Assembly: GCA_019638395.1 (NCBI GenBank)
Contig: JAHBTX010000001.1
Location: 372,001-436,000 of the forward strand
Direction: 5' to 3'
DNA from: Cyclobacteriaceae bacterium
Lineage (GTDB): Bacteria; Bacteroidota; Bacteroidia; Cytophagales; Cyclobacteriaceae
DNA length: 64,000 bases
Each line of letters opens with the position of its first letter. The stretch's first letter is position 1. Under the pieces are notes generated by a model, which made no database searches, was not told the DNA's origin, and saw nothing but the letters and a program-made list of their open reading frames with translations. Both the position numbers and the translations under genes were made by a program. Shown here piece by piece: positions 52,776 through 62,176 of this stretch.

Positions 52776-54162
52776 CTGTTTCTAAATTTTTATTGTCTTT
52801 CCAAATCAAACTTCCGGCAATCATACTTAGCATGCTTACCACCAATGCCGGTACCAATTCCGGCCAAGGTAACTCAAACTGTTTGGCAATTAACCAGGTA
52901 ATTATTCCGGTAACCATTGCCAGTAATGCACCCATAGCCGAGGCGTGCTTCCAATACAAGCCCAGCACCATGGGCGCAAACAAAGATACCAGACTAAGTA
53001 TAGACGATTCGCCCACCAGCTCGTAAATATTTGATCGTAAACATCCCATAACCGTAGCTACCGTAGCAAATCCTAAAACGGCAAGACGGGTGATTGCCAG
53101 AAAGTGTTTATCAGTAAGGCGGTGTCTTGCCAATGGCTTTACAAAATTCTCTGAAAATATTGCAGCCGGAGCAAGAATGGCCGAACTGGTCGTACTCATA
53201 ATAGCTGAAAGTAATGAACCAAAGAATAAAATCTGAACCGGCATAGAAGCGTGCGCCAACACCATACTCGGTAGTGCTAATTGCGTATCGCCTTGTGTAA
53301 ACTCCGGATACAAGTGCCGAACACATAAACTGATGAACAGTGGCAACATGGCTATTGTCAAATACAAGCCTGCAGCAATGAAACATGAACGCACGGCAGT
53401 ATTAACCGAATTGGATGACATCACGCGTTGAAAAACATCTTGCGAAGGAATAGAACCGAGGCCGAGTACCGACCAGGCCGCAATCCATGTAATGATTTCA
53501 GTACCGGAAGCGTGTGGTAAGAATCGAAAAGTATTCGGTTGCACATTATTTAAAACCGTTGCTACCCCTCCTGCTTTGTTGGAAAGAATAATCGCCAGCA
53601 CTAGTAACCCACCAATGATAATGACACTTTGAACAAAGTCGGTAATGGAAATTGCCCACATGCCACCGATGTACGTATAAAACGTAACAACAATTGCAGA
53701 GGCAACCACACCTTGCCATACGGCCATGCCGGTAACTACATTTAGAATTAAACCCATGGCCACAAGTTGTGCTGCAATGTAGCCCACGTACGAAGGCACA
53801 ATGAATACTCCGGCTACAAGTTCAATACGTTTACCGTAGCGTACTTTGAAAAAATCGCCAAGCGTTAGCAGGTTCATATTGTAAAGCTTTCGCGCAAAGA
53901 ATAATCCGAACAACACCAGGCAGAGCGCTGCGCCAAACGGATCTTCAATTACAGCATATAAGCCACCTTTCAGAAATTCAGACGAAGCTCCAAAAACGGT
54001 TTCAGAACCAAACCAGGTTGCAAACAATGCAGATGAACTAAGAAACAACGGTAGGCTTCTGCCCGCCAACATAAAATCGCCCGAAGTGCGAACCTTGCGC
54101 GAAGCCCAATACCCGATGAGGACGGTAAGTAGCAGGTAAACAAGTATGGACGCCAGCAGCAA
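52762..54162 (-). CDS. Sodium:solute symporter (SSS/SLC5 family)
   Basis: A 466-residue protein with 13 or so membrane helices and SSS landmarks: GYWASRKVRTSGDFMLAGRSLP at the N-terminus, LGLGSIPSQDVFQRVMSS in the middle and ASILVY/LSAIMSTTSSAILAPA where Na+ is bound. It takes up a small solute with sodium; the substrate is not clear. The start codon is TTG (54162), since no ATG exists before the first helix. A promoter of near-consensus form lies 25 nt upstream. Downstream it overlaps the OsmC gene. Confidence 0.85.
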   Translation of the reverse strand: MLLASILVYLLLTVLIGYWASRKVRTSGDFMLAGRSLPLFLSSSALFATWFGSETVFGASSEFLKGGLYAVIEDPFGAALCLVLFGLFFARKLYNMNLLTLGDFFKVRYGKRIELVAGVFIVPSYVGYIAAQLVAMGLILNVVTGMAVWQGVVASAIVVTFYTYIGGMWAISITDFVQSVIIIGGLLVLAIILSNKAGGVATVLNNVQPNTFRFLPHASGTEIITWIAAWSVLGLGSIPSQDVFQRVMSSNSVNTAVRSCFIAAGLYLTIAMLPLFISLCVRHLYPEFTQGDTQLALPSMVLAHASMPVQILFFGSLLSAIMSTTSSAILAPAAIFSENFVKPLARHRLTDKHFLAITRLAVLGFATVATVMGCLRSNIYELVGESSILSLVSLFAPMVLGLYWKHASAMGALLAMVTGIITWLIAKQFELPWPELVPALVVSMLSMIAGSLIWKDNKNLETDDKS

Positions 54163-54187
54163 CTTGAGCGGGTTAATTTTTAAACCG

Positions 54188-54217
54188 CAAAGCTAAAAAA
54201 GTGAAGAGGCAATTCAA
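54188..54217 (-). promoter_or_regulatory. Promoter of the SSS-OsmC-metZ operon
   Basis: On the minus strand, TTG (54217-54215), a 19-nt spacer and TAGCTTTG (54195-54188) fit the Bacteroidota consensus TTG-N19-TAnnTTTG exactly. The TTG start codon of the transporter is 25 nt downstream. Confidence 0.65.
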
Positions 54218-54355
54218 GGCCGAATCATTTTGAGGAACAGCCAATAAACTAACTTACCGGGGTGCTTAATGGTAATATGCAGGATGAGCAACTCAATAAT
54301 CCGATCAACCTTATATCAGCAGGTGTTTAAAGACCTTGAAGGTTTAAAACAGGAC

Positions 54356-54395
54356 TAAAAAAGAAAATCCCCCAAAGTCCTAGACCCCGGGGGAT
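54356..54395 (-). terminator. GC-rich hairpin terminator, possibly ending a short RNA
   Basis: ATCCCCC (54395-54389 on the minus strand: complement of GGGGGAT) and its partner at 54373-54367 pair over 7 bp with a 15-nt loop that itself begins with GGGG. The minus-strand tail is TTTTCTTTTTT. It ends transcripts from the 63-residue protein gene or from a start near 54420. Confidence 0.7.
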
Positions 54396-54501
54396 AATCT
54401 TGTCTATAGTTGGCTTTAATCTGATGCTAAAGTACAGCGAGGCTTAAACCTGCAAAATCCCTAACCGATTGAAAGTACTTAAACCTGATTAATTGCCGGA
54501 T

Positions 54502-54693
54502 TTACCGTTGAACGGCATTGGCAGTATCTATTTTGATAGAATCCGTTTTCAAAAACTGGTCTTCAATCCGTTCCTTTAGCTGTGGTTTGGAGCCCGGAAA
54601 AGTTGTTCGGGTGCTAATGTCATAACTCGCATACAAGAGCAAGATTACAAACACCACGGCAAGTCCGGCAAATACTTTCTTGGATCGGGACAT
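54502..54693 (-). CDS. Small single-helix membrane protein
   Basis: The 63-residue protein has a basic start (MSRSKK), one hydrophobic helix (about residues 7-24: VFAGLAVVFVILLLYAS) and a charged outer tail (KERIEDQFLKTDSIKID). This is the layout of a type II membrane anchor; no family is recognised. It starts right after the rplT terminator. A TATTTTTG box ends 4 nt before the ATG, implying a leaderless transcript of its own. A GC-rich terminator lies about 105 nt downstream. Confidence 0.6.
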   Translation of the reverse strand: MSRSKKVFAGLAVVFVILLLYASYDISTRTTFPGSKPQLKERIEDQFLKTDSIKIDTANAVQR

Positions 54694-54697
54694 GGCT

Positions 54698-54705
54698 CAA
54701 AAATA
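54698..54705 (-). promoter_or_regulatory. -7 box fused to the rplT terminator tail
   Basis: On the minus strand TATTTTTG is a perfect TAnnTTTG. Its first T is the last T of the rplT terminator tail, and AGCC alone separates it from the ATG at 54693. No TTG is found at the -33 distance. Confidence 0.4.
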
Positions 54706-54732
54706 AAAAAGCCACGCGGTTTGCGTGGCTTT
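54699..54732 (-). terminator. Rho-independent terminator of the thrS-infC-rpmI-rplT operon
   Basis: AAAGCCACGC and GCGTGGCTTT pair perfectly (10 bp) around a 5-nt loop; on the minus strand six T residues, an A and five more T follow. It lies 19 nt after the rplT stop. Confidence 0.9.
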
Positions 54733-54751
54733 AGAATCTGGAAAAATCAAA

Positions 54752-55096
54752 TTACTTCAACTTCTTAATTACTGCTTCAAATGCTGAAGGATGGTTCAAA
54801 GCCAAATCGGCCAAAACCTTACGGTTAAGATCGATACCAGCTGTTTTAAGCTTACCCATTAGAACGGAGTAAGACATTCCATGCATGCGGGCACCGGCAT
54901 TGATACGGGCAATCCACAAGGTACGGAAATCGCGCTTCTTGGCTTTGCGATCGCGGTAGGCATATACCAAACCTTTTTCAACTGCATTCTTCGCTACTGT
55001 CCATACATTTTTCTTGCGACCAAAGTACCCTTTGGCCAATTCCAACACGCGCTTGCGTTTGGCTCTTGATGCGACACTGTTTACTGAACGTGGCAT
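54752..55096 (-). CDS. rplT: 50S ribosomal protein L20
   Basis: The 114-residue basic protein is full length. It begins [25 protein letters not shown] (shown in part: [18 protein letters not shown]) and has the RNA-binding [20 protein letters not shown] stretch and the C-terminal globular part with [16 protein letters not shown]. It binds 23S rRNA early in 50S assembly. It is the last gene of the classic thrS-infC-rpmI-rplT order and is separated from rpmI by 116 nt, where L20-mediated feedback would be expected by analogy with other bacteria, although I see no clear leader structure. Confidence 0.97.
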   Translation of the reverse strand: MPRSVNSVASRAKRKRVLELAKGYFGRKKNVWTVAKNAVEKGLVYAYRDRKAKKRDFRTLWIARINAGARMHGMSYSVLMGKLKTAGIDLNRKVLADLALNHPSAFEAVIKKLK

Positions 55097-55212
55097 AAAT
55101 TTTAATTTTTTGGCATTGGCGTCTCGAGTTAAGCGTGATCTTTTGTGCCAGTAGCCGGGTTAAACATTCCTCCTGTTTTTCAGAGGATTAAACACATATC
55201 CGACTGTACGGA

Positions 55213-55413
55213 TTAAACCAGGTACGGAAGCATTGGCTTCACATTGCCTTCGTCAACTTTCTTAACGGTGGCAGCATTACCCAATCTTCTTTTCTGTTTA
55301 GTTTCTTTCTTTGTCAGGATGTGGCGCTTGTACGCCCGCTTACGCTTAATCTTACCGGTACCGGTAACTTTAAATCGCTTTTTTGCGCCTGACTTGGTCT
55401 TTAACTTAGGCAT
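55213..55413 (-). CDS. rpmI: 50S ribosomal protein L35
   Basis: The 66-residue lysine/arginine-rich protein starts [20 protein letters not shown] and ends with KPMLPYLV, both typical of L35. The middle [15 protein letters not shown] is the conserved rRNA-contact stretch. It starts 19 nt after infC and precedes rplT in the usual order. Confidence 0.97.
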   Translation of the reverse strand: MPKLKTKSGAKKRFKVTGTGKIKRKRAYKRHILTKKETKQKRRLGNAATVKKVDEGNVKPMLPYLV

Positions 55414-55432
55414 CTACTTATTTATTTAAAAC

Positions 55433-56005
55433 TTACTTCTTTCCTTTTGGGGCCACCATCATATACATCCGTTTACCTTCCAATTTGGGCATTTGTTCTA
55501 CTTTACCCAATTCCTCCAGCGCCTGTGCAAACTTGAGCAACAGAATTTCACCACGCTCTTTATATACAATCGAACGACCTGCAAAATGTACGTAGGCTTT
55601 TACCTTGGCACCTTCTTTCAGGAAGTTTTCGGCATGCTTCACTTTGAAGTTGAAGTCGTGATCATCGGTGTTGGGCCCAAATCGAATCTCTTTCAGGATT
55701 GTTTTTTGGGCGTTGGCCTTGATCTCCTTCTGCTTTTTCTTCTGCTCGTATTTAAACTTAGAGTAGTCGATAATTTTGCAAACCGGAGGATCTGCGTTGG
55801 GCGAAATCTCCACCAGATCAAGACCTTGCTCCTGTGCCATTTTAATAGCAACAGATGTAGGATATACATCTACTTTAATGTTTTCGCCTACCACTCTTAC
55901 TCGTTGAGCAAGAATGCGTTCGTTAACACGATACGGTTCTTCTACTACTCTCCGCGGGCCTCTTACAAAAGGCCTCGGCCGGTCACTTCCTGGAAATCCT
56001 GCCAC
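55433..56005 (-). CDS. infC: Translation initiation factor IF-3
   Basis: IF-3 binds the 30S subunit and checks initiator tRNA and start codon. The 190-residue protein has an N-terminal extension rich in Arg/Pro, the N-domain from [13 protein letters not shown] and [24 protein letters not shown] (quoted in parts: [18 protein letters not shown]), and a C-domain with [20 protein letters not shown] and [15 protein letters not shown]. The start codon is GTG at 56005; only three codons separate it from an in-frame stop, so no ATG is available. Unusual infC start codons are common, because IF-3 discriminates against them and so controls its own level. Confidence 0.95.
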   Translation of the reverse strand: MAGFPGSDRPRPFVRGPRRVVEEPYRVNERILAQRVRVVGENIKVDVYPTSVAIKMAQEQGLDLVEISPNADPPVCKIIDYSKFKYEQKKKQKEIKANAQKTILKEIRFGPNTDDHDFNFKVKHAENFLKEGAKVKAYVHFAGRSIVYKERGEILLLKFAQALEELGKVEQMPKLEGKRMYMMVAPKGKK

Positions 56006-56082
56006 TCGTTGGGTTTAAATTCTTACTTTTAAAAAACAGGCTGCAAATATCGCCCTTTTTTCCGTTTATCAAAATGCTAAGA

Positions 56083-58020
56083 TCAGGCTGGTAATGCAAA
56101 ATCGGCAGCAAATTGAGCTACAAACTCTTTCAAATCCATTACTCCCTGGTCGCCCTGGCCATGTTTACGAACCGCCACTTTGCCCTCGGCAGCTTCTTTT
56201 TCGCCAACCAATAGCATAAAAGGCACTTTGGTTACTTCAGCATCGCGGATTTTACGCCCGATTTTTTCGTTGCGATCGTCCAGAAAACCCCTGATATCCA
56301 TGTTTTTTAGAGTATCCAAAACTTGTTGCCCGTAATCGTTAAACCGCTCGGAAATAGGTAGTACCGCTAATTGCTCGGGTGCCAGCCACAGTGGGAAGTT
56401 ACCCGCACAATGTTCAATCAACACTGCTACAAACCGCTCCATTGAGCCAAAAGGTGCGCGGTGAATCATTACTGGCCGGTGCTTTTGATTATCCGAACCA
56501 ATGTACTCCAACTCAAAACGCTGGGGCAACTGGTAATCTACCTGAATGGTACCCAACTGCCAACTTCTGCCCAAGGCATCTTTCACCATAAAATCCAGCT
56601 TCGGTCCGTAGAAAGCAGCTTCACCTTTTACGGCCACTGTTTTTAAACCGCGCTCATCAGCAGCCTCCTGAATTTCGCGCTCGGCTCTTTCCCAAAGTGC
56701 ATCTTCACCAATATATTTGGCTTTGTTCTCCGGATCGCGTAACGAAACCTGCGCAGTATAATTTTCGAAGCCTAGCGACTTAAATACAAATAGAACTAAG
56801 TCAATCACTTTAATGAATTCGGCTTTTACCTGATCCGGGCGACAGAAAATATGCGCATCGTCTTGCGTAAATCCGCGCACGCGGGTTAAGCCATGCAATT
56901 CACCACTTTGCTCGTAGCGATATACGGTTCCAAACTCCGCCAGGCGAATAGGAAGATCTTTATACGAACGCGGTTTTACTTTATATATCTCGCAATGATG
57001 CGGACAGTTCATTGGCTTTAGAAGGAACTCTTCGTTTTCATCAGGAGTGTGAATAGGTTGAAACGAATCTTTACCATACTTTTCGTAGTGGCCCGATGTT
57101 ACATACAACTGCTTGCTACCAATGTGGGGTGTTACAACCGGATCGTACCCGGCCCGAATCTGAGCCCTGCGCATAAACTGCTCTAGGCGTTCGCGCAGAA
57201 TGGTTCCTTTTGGCAACCACAATGGCAAACCCATCCCAACTTTTTCTGAGAAGGCAAATAACTCAAGCTCTTTACCCAACTTGCGATGGTCGCGCTTCTT
57301 CGCTTCCTCCAGCATGTGCAGGTATTCTTCCAGTTCTTTCTGCTTAGGGAAAGTAATTCCGTAAATGCGCTTGAGCATTTTGTTCTTTTCATCGCCACGC
57401 CAATACGCACCAGCTACACTCAACAATTTGATTGCTTTAATTGGCCCTGTGCTTGGAATGTGCGGCCCGCGACATAAATCAACAAAATTACCTTGCTGAT
57501 AAAATGTGATGGAGCCATCGGCTAACCCTTCAATCAACTCCAGCTTATATTCGTCACCTTTTTTGGTGAAGTATTCAATCGCTTCTTTTTTGGAAACATC
57601 GCTGCGCACAAATGCATTGTTTGCTTTCGCGAGTTCGGTCATTTTCTTTTCAACGGCCGCAAGTTCTTCATCTCCGAAAGGACGATCGCCCAGATCCACA
57701 TCGTAATAAAAACCATTTTCGATGGGTGGACCGATTCCAAATTTTACACCGGGATACAATGCTTCCAATGCTTCGGCAAACAAGTGTGCCGATGAATGCC
57801 AGAAAGCATACTTGCCACCCTTATCGTTCCACGTAAATATTTTTATGGCTGCATCGGTTGTGATTGGCCTGCTCAAATCCCAGATTTCGCCATTTACTTC
57901 AATAGAGAGCGCATTGCGGGCCAAACCTTCGCTTATGCTTTGCGCGATTTCTATTCCTTTAACGCCTGCCGGATATTGACTGGCCGACCCATCGGGCAGG
58001 GTAATATTAACTAAGCTCAT
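56083..58020 (-). CDS. thrS: Threonyl-tRNA synthetase
   Basis: The 645-residue class II synthetase has an N-terminal TGS domain ([21 protein letters not shown], in part), a second editing domain with [11 protein letters not shown] and HxxxC-type residues, and the catalytic core. The core zinc ligands are in [10 protein letters not shown] (Cys) and [13 protein letters not shown] (His). Motif 2 is [26 protein letters not shown] ([11 protein letters not shown]), and the C-terminal anticodon-binding domain starts at [21 protein letters not shown] box lies 25 nt before the ATG. It leads the translation operon with infC 77 nt downstream. Confidence 0.97.
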   Translation of the reverse strand: MSLVNITLPDGSASQYPAGVKGIEIAQSISEGLARNALSIEVNGEIWDLSRPITTDAAIKIFTWNDKGGKYAFWHSSAHLFAEALEALYPGVKFGIGPPIENGFYYDVDLGDRPFGDEELAAVEKKMTELAKANNAFVRSDVSKKEAIEYFTKKGDEYKLELIEGLADGSITFYQQGNFVDLCRGPHIPSTGPIKAIKLLSVAGAYWRGDEKNKMLKRIYGITFPKQKELEEYLHMLEEAKKRDHRKLGKELELFAFSEKVGMGLPLWLPKGTILRERLEQFMRRAQIRAGYDPVVTPHIGSKQLYVTSGHYEKYGKDSFQPIHTPDENEEFLLKPMNCPHHCEIYKVKPRSYKDLPIRLAEFGTVYRYEQSGELHGLTRVRGFTQDDAHIFCRPDQVKAEFIKVIDLVLFVFKSLGFENYTAQVSLRDPENKAKYIGEDALWERAEREIQEAADERGLKTVAVKGEAAFYGPKLDFMVKDALGRSWQLGTIQVDYQLPQRFELEYIGSDNQKHRPVMIHRAPFGSMERFVAVLIEHCAGNFPLWLAPEQLAVLPISERFNDYGQQVLDTLKNMDIRGFLDDRNEKIGRKIRDAEVTKVPFMLLVGEKEAAEGKVAVRKHGQGDQGVMDLKEFVAQFAADFALPA

Positions 58021-58045
58021 GTACGCAGTACGTTTTTAAGAGGTG

Positions 58046-58053
58046 CAAATTTA
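58046..58053 (-). promoter_or_regulatory. Candidate thrS operon -7 box
   Basis: On the minus strand TAAATTTG matches TAnnTTTG. CTG, one base from TTG, is 19 nt upstream (58075-58073). The ATG is 25 nt downstream, after a short palindromic stretch GTACGCAGTAC. Confidence 0.5.
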
Positions 58054-58131
58054 GAGGTTAGAAGTTAGATTACAGAATGTGGCAAAGTTAGAAGATTGGG
58101 TATTACAATCAGGCAATGGAAAAGCGAATTA

Positions 58132-60651
58132 TTAAAGTTGGAAATGAGCGCTGAATAGAATGCCAAACTTGCGGGCATTTTCGTTTTCGAGGTAGGATAC
58201 CCGGTGAATGAAATCTACACGCAGAAATTTAAAGATGTTTTCAACGCCATAACCCAACTCAATGTAAGGCTTACCGTTTTTGAAATAACCGGCTGTTAAA
58301 GTTTCGGCTCCGGTTGGCGAATATTGCGAAATAAGATCGCGATTGGACTGACGCATACCACCCACAATTACATTAGAGGTTGCCAGCAATCGCCACTTTA
58401 GTTTATTAAGTAACGGAATTCGATTAAGTAAGAAGCCTTCGAGGTATTGCCGGTACTGAACAGAAGCGTACCGATCGCTTACAAACTCGCCAAAGTTCAT
58501 CAGATTATAGGTAATGGATGAATAGATTGGCGACTGATTACCCAAGTGCAACGTAAGTAACGGATAGGGCAAGGCATTGAAAACATATTCCCCGGTAAGG
58601 GTAACATAACCAACGCCCAACGGTCCGGTTTTAATTCGTTTGGTAAGATTAAACCGAAGTTTATCGTAATCGAAATCGCTGCCAATTACTCCGTTAAAGC
58701 CGTGCGTGTATTTAAGTGTTATTACCGGCCATTGGCTTGTACCCAAACTAATACGGTCGTTATCGTTTTGCAGAAAAACTTCATCGCGGGCATAGCGAGA
58801 CTCGATGCTAACCTCTGATGTATTGAACCGATTAAATACCTGCGCTCCTGCTTCGGCCGGAGGTTTAAAGAAGCCGAAATCATAAGTAGGTTCGAAGTTC
58901 CAATTGCGGAATGAGATTCGTTGTGTGTAGCCTTTAAAAATTTCGCGTTGTAAGGAGACCCGGTATTCATCGGAATAATATCCTCTTCGGAAATAACCCC
59001 AGCGTGTAGCAGCAAGGAATATTGGATTATCGGCCAGGTTTTCATCATCCACACCCAGCCGGCCTAAGTCGCGCCTGGCGCGAAACGTTAATGTGGTCCA
59101 TCGCTGGCGCGAAAGTATTCGTTGTACCGATGCCAGGTACTTTACACGATCGTCATTAAACCCATAAGCCAGTTGCCCCTGGAAAACCCATTTTTTGCTA
59201 AACTGATAATTGGTTTTGAAACCACCCTGCACGCGCCAGCCTTCAATGTTGTTCCACGTAATAAAGCTAAGGTATGGACCAACATCTACCTTATTAACCG
59301 AGTAGTATCCGTTCACCAGCACTTTAATTATATCGGTATAGGTTTTAACAATAGGTATGTTGCGCAGCGTGTCAATCATTTTATATACGTTACGCTCCGT
59401 TTCTGAAAGTGGTTCGTGACGTAGCGAGTCCCAGCTTTTTTCAGGTTCTAATTGAGCATCTTCTGCCATTTCGATAGAACGTTCGTAAAACACAACATCA
59501 AGGGGTTTATTGGTAACTATATTTTTATTGCTTGTATAAAACTTAGCCAGCATACCTGGACTGTATTTACCTACCTGCTCCACATCTATCAGTACCCGGT
59601 TTTTAATTGGCACCCACGCACCTAAATCGGTTTTAGTTAACTCTTGTTGAATGCGGATTTTATCTATGAAGTTGAGATTAGCTTGCTTACCCATGGTGGC
59701 ATCAATCTGTTTCAGGGCATAATCTTCTTTGGTAATCCAAATCGTTCCACTAAAGGCAAGATCTTGAGGACTGCGTGGAAAAAAATCCAGCCGGTAGCAA
59801 TAGTCGTTGCCCACATACAAGCTATCGGTTAAATCATAATCGTAATAAATGCGCCAACCATCGGCAATGGGCGAAACAAATTCTTTTGTTAAAATATTTA
59901 ACCAGTTTTGATAGAAGTTATATTCCTGAAAAGAAGAACCTATCATTTGCGTAACGGTGGTGCCATCTTCCACACCTACCCCACTTATTTTAGTTTTAAG
60001 AATGTGTTCTTTCTTAAGCGAGGGGTTATCGCGGTAATACACTTTAGAAATACTTTCAGTAATAAATAGCGGTAAAATCGGTTTACCATCTTCGCCTGCA
60101 ATGCGCTCTACACTATCCAATACCTGCGTAATTTTTTTCACGATCTTTCGCTCCCGAAATTTCTCCGAAAGATTATCCACATCAATTTCAATTTTGGTGT
60201 AGGTGTCGTATTCGTAGGCAGTAAGTTTACGCTTATCGTTGCTGTTTTTGTTACGAACAACTTTCCGAAGAATTTCGAAAGCCGGATTTTCTCCGGCTTT
60301 TACCACCACCTCTTGCAGGTTGGTAACATCTTCCATTAACTGAAAGTTGATGGTTTGTTGCACACCGCGCTTTACAACTTTGCTACGCGATTTGTAGCCG
60401 ATATACGAAGCCACAACAGTATCGGTAGGGTTTTGTGTTTTAATCAAAAAGTTACCATCAAAATCGGTAGTTGCCCCGATGGATGTTCCTTTAAAAACCA
60501 CATTTGCAAACGGTATGGGATCGCCCGAAGCAGCATCTGTAACTTTTCCCTGCACGATCGTTTCCTGGGCTAAGGTCGGAAAAATATTAGCCCACAAGGC
60601 CGCAAGCATAATCAGCAATGCTTTAAACCGGTCTATTCTGCCCACACGCAA
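58132..60651 (-). CDS. DUF5686 outer-membrane protein with carboxypeptidase-like regulatory domain
   Basis: The 839-residue protein has a signal peptide (ending PTLAQ), a beta-sandwich carboxypeptidase-regulatory-like domain (QGKVTDAASGDPIPFANVVF to VNFQLMEDV-like end, about residues 33-112) and a large C-terminal part of the DUF5686 family, which ends in alternating beta-strands that look like an outer-membrane barrel (last residues LFSAHFQL). The role is unknown, but such proteins are common in Bacteroidota. The start is not ATG: TTG at 60651 or GTG at 60645 are the choices; the first ATG inside would remove the charged part of the signal. Confidence 0.82.
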   Translation of the reverse strand: MRVGRIDRFKALLIMLAALWANIFPTLAQETIVQGKVTDAASGDPIPFANVVFKGTSIGATTDFDGNFLIKTQNPTDTVVASYIGYKSRSKVVKRGVQQTINFQLMEDVTNLQEVVVKAGENPAFEILRKVVRNKNSNDKRKLTAYEYDTYTKIEIDVDNLSEKFRERKIVKKITQVLDSVERIAGEDGKPILPLFITESISKVYYRDNPSLKKEHILKTKISGVGVEDGTTVTQMIGSSFQEYNFYQNWLNILTKEFVSPIADGWRIYYDYDLTDSLYVGNDYCYRLDFFPRSPQDLAFSGTIWITKEDYALKQIDATMGKQANLNFIDKIRIQQELTKTDLGAWVPIKNRVLIDVEQVGKYSPGMLAKFYTSNKNIVTNKPLDVVFYERSIEMAEDAQLEPEKSWDSLRHEPLSETERNVYKMIDTLRNIPIVKTYTDIIKVLVNGYYSVNKVDVGPYLSFITWNNIEGWRVQGGFKTNYQFSKKWVFQGQLAYGFNDDRVKYLASVQRILSRQRWTTLTFRARRDLGRLGVDDENLADNPIFLAATRWGYFRRGYYSDEYRVSLQREIFKGYTQRISFRNWNFEPTYDFGFFKPPAEAGAQVFNRFNTSEVSIESRYARDEVFLQNDNDRISLGTSQWPVITLKYTHGFNGVIGSDFDYDKLRFNLTKRIKTGPLGVGYVTLTGEYVFNALPYPLLTLHLGNQSPIYSSITYNLMNFGEFVSDRYASVQYRQYLEGFLLNRIPLLNKLKWRLLATSNVIVGGMRQSNRDLISQYSPTGAETLTAGYFKNGKPYIELGYGVENIFKFLRVDFIHRVSYLENENARKFGILFSAHFQL

Positions 60652-60727
60652 CTTTTAGAATTTTAAAATTAGCCATTTATACGAAGGAGGTGCCTGCCGG
60701 TGTTCACCATATAACGATAATAATTTT

Positions 60728-61375
60728 TTATATCTGTATGGGCTCTTTTTCGCCCAAATGCCGCGGAGCAGTGCCCAGTAAATATAAATCTAATACCGCC
60801 TTGGCACGGGCCAGGTATTCGCGGGCATATACGCGGCCTGCTTCAAGATCGGGTTCGCTGGCCACCAGGGCCACGGCATTTACTTTGTAAAAATCACTTA
60901 TAAATAAAGCCCGGTAGCTGTGAAAAGGCTGTGTAATAATTGTAATGTTACTTTGCCCGAAAATTTCTTTGCATCGCACAATTGAGTCCAACGTTCGTAG
61001 CCCGGCATAATCTAATGTAATAGCTGAAACCGGTACACCCAACTTCACCAATGCTTTTTGCATTTCGAGCGGTTCGTTATAGTACTTGGTGCGGTTATCG
61101 CCACTAACAATAAAGTGAACTATTTTTCCTTGCTGGTAAAGCAAGGCTGCAGTATTTATTCTATTCTGGAAGAAAGGGTTTGGCTCACCACTGGTTAATT
61201 TATGGCTTGTGCCCAATACCAACGCAACACCGCTATCGGGTAAGTGCCGGTAGTCTGAAAGAACCCTGCTTTGAGTACTGGTAACTACCCATAGGTTGGT
61301 AATACAAATTATTAAAACAGAAATGATTGATAAAGTTAAACTGATTCGAATAGCCTTCCTCCAGCGCATTGTCAT
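60728..61375 (-). CDS. SanA/ElyC-like DUF218 membrane protein
   Basis: The 215-residue protein has one N-terminal helix (residues 10-32) and a DUF218 domain: VALVLGTSHKLTSGEPNPFF, HFIVSGDNRTKYYNEP, the conserved TLDYAGLRTLDSIVRCKEIF and ITQPFHSYRALFIS. SanA and ElyC in Escherichia coli affect envelope barrier function and carrier-lipid metabolism. The domain is probably periplasmic. A TACCTTTG box (61406-61399) lies 23 nt before the ATG. Confidence 0.85.
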   Translation of the reverse strand: MTMRWRKAIRISLTLSIISVLIICITNLWVVTSTQSRVLSDYRHLPDSGVALVLGTSHKLTSGEPNPFFQNRINTAALLYQQGKIVHFIVSGDNRTKYYNEPLEMQKALVKLGVPVSAITLDYAGLRTLDSIVRCKEIFGQSNITIITQPFHSYRALFISDFYKVNAVALVASEPDLEAGRVYAREYLARAKAVLDLYLLGTAPRHLGEKEPIQI

Positions 61376-61398
61376 AACAGATTGATAAAAGCCACACC

Positions 61399-61406
61399 AA
61401 AGGTAA
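61399..61406 (-). promoter_or_regulatory. Candidate -7 box of the SanA-like gene
   Basis: TACCTTTG on the minus strand is a perfect TAnnTTTG; TTA stands where TTG is expected 19 nt upstream. Confidence 0.4.
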
Positions 61407-61433
61407 CGAAAACCGACAACTAAATAATATTGC

Positions 61434-62123
61434 TTACACTGGCAAAGCTTTTAGAAATTCGCGTTCAATGATTTCGCTACGCCTAATCATTTTGCGATAC
61501 CATTGCAACCGAATGAAATCCTTTTCTTCCTCAGTAAGCTGCCAGGGAACATCTGATTCCCGCACACGTGGAAGCACAGCCTGCAAGCACAAAGCTGCAC
61601 TAACCGAAATGTTCAGGCTTTCGGTAAATCCATACATGGGAATATGCACCTTCGCATCGGCATGAGCCAACGCATAGGCAGAAGTTCCATGCAATTCGTT
61701 GCCCATTACAATTGCTATTTTTTTATCTACCGGGACATCGAAAATCGATTTACCATCGGGCGCTGGATCGGTAACTAAAATTGTGTAGCCTCTGCGCCTA
61801 AGTTCTGCAAAGCAAAGTTCGGTACCGGATTTTTCGCGCGTGCGATATTTGATCAAATCAACCCATTTGTAAGAACCTTTTAAAACACGTTTGTTGATTG
61901 CGTACTTCACTTCATTCTCGATGATGTGAATATCCTGCAGGCCCATACACTCACAGGTACGAATTACGGCACTTGCATTTTGCGATTGAAAAATTTCTTC
62001 CAACACCAGGGTAACATGCCGGGTACGCAAATTCAACACCTGGTTCACAAATGTTTTTTTGTGTTCGGTAATGTAATTGGCCAGATGTGCCGTTAACAAG
62101 TGGTTACGTAGTAGATCGTTCAT
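61434..62123 (-). CDS. SPOUT RNA 2'-O-methyltransferase, TrmH type
   Basis: I chose the ATG at 62123 (MNDLLRNHLLTAHL), giving 229 residues, because the longer frame up to 62165 would leave only 11 nt to the divergent SDR gene. The SPOUT motifs are QSQNASAVIRTCECMGLQD (motif 1, Asn and Arg), KKIAIVMGNELHGTS (motif 2) and IPMYGFTESLNISVSAAL (motif 3, knot with SAM). These match TrmH, which methylates the 2'-O of G18 in tRNA; an rRNA target is also possible. The C-terminal tail (KDFIRLQWYRKMIRRSE) is basic. Confidence 0.88.
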   Translation of the reverse strand: MNDLLRNHLLTAHLANYITEHKKTFVNQVLNLRTRHVTLVLEEIFQSQNASAVIRTCECMGLQDIHIIENEVKYAINKRVLKGSYKWVDLIKYRTREKSGTELCFAELRRRGYTILVTDPAPDGKSIFDVPVDKKIAIVMGNELHGTSAYALAHADAKVHIPMYGFTESLNISVSAALCLQAVLPRVRESDVPWQLTEEEKDFIRLQWYRKMIRRSEIIEREFLKALPV

Positions 62124-62176
62124 CAAAAAAAACAATACGCCTGATGAGCTGTTATTGATGATCAAAGTACGGAAAC

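Larger units (their letters stand above)
54163..54501. other. Intergenic region without a protein gene
   Basis: This 339-bp region holds the SSS promoter (54188-54217), a GC-rich hairpin with a T-tract on the minus strand (54356-54395) and a possible promoter for a very short RNA (54427-54457). A small imperfect hairpin (ACCTT-GA-AGGT) is at 54333-54344. The only open frame of note is 17 codons (54277-54330), too short to support. I see no conserved gene. Confidence 0.7.

Noticed and set aside
54277-54330. Open frame of 17 codons (MQDEQLNNPINLISAGV) in the intergenic region.
   Set aside because: Too short to support. The NPINLISAG piece vaguely recalls bactofilin starts, but nothing after the stop continues the similarity.
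54330-54348. Hairpin ACCTT-GA-AGGT as a terminator of its own.
   Set aside because: The stem is only 4-5 bp with a 2-nt loop and no T-tract follows.
62124-62165. Longer N-terminus for the TrmH-like protein (MIINNSSSGVLFFLMNDLL).
   Set aside because: The first 14 residues are not typical of the family and would leave almost no room for a divergent promoter; the ATG at 62123 is preferred.
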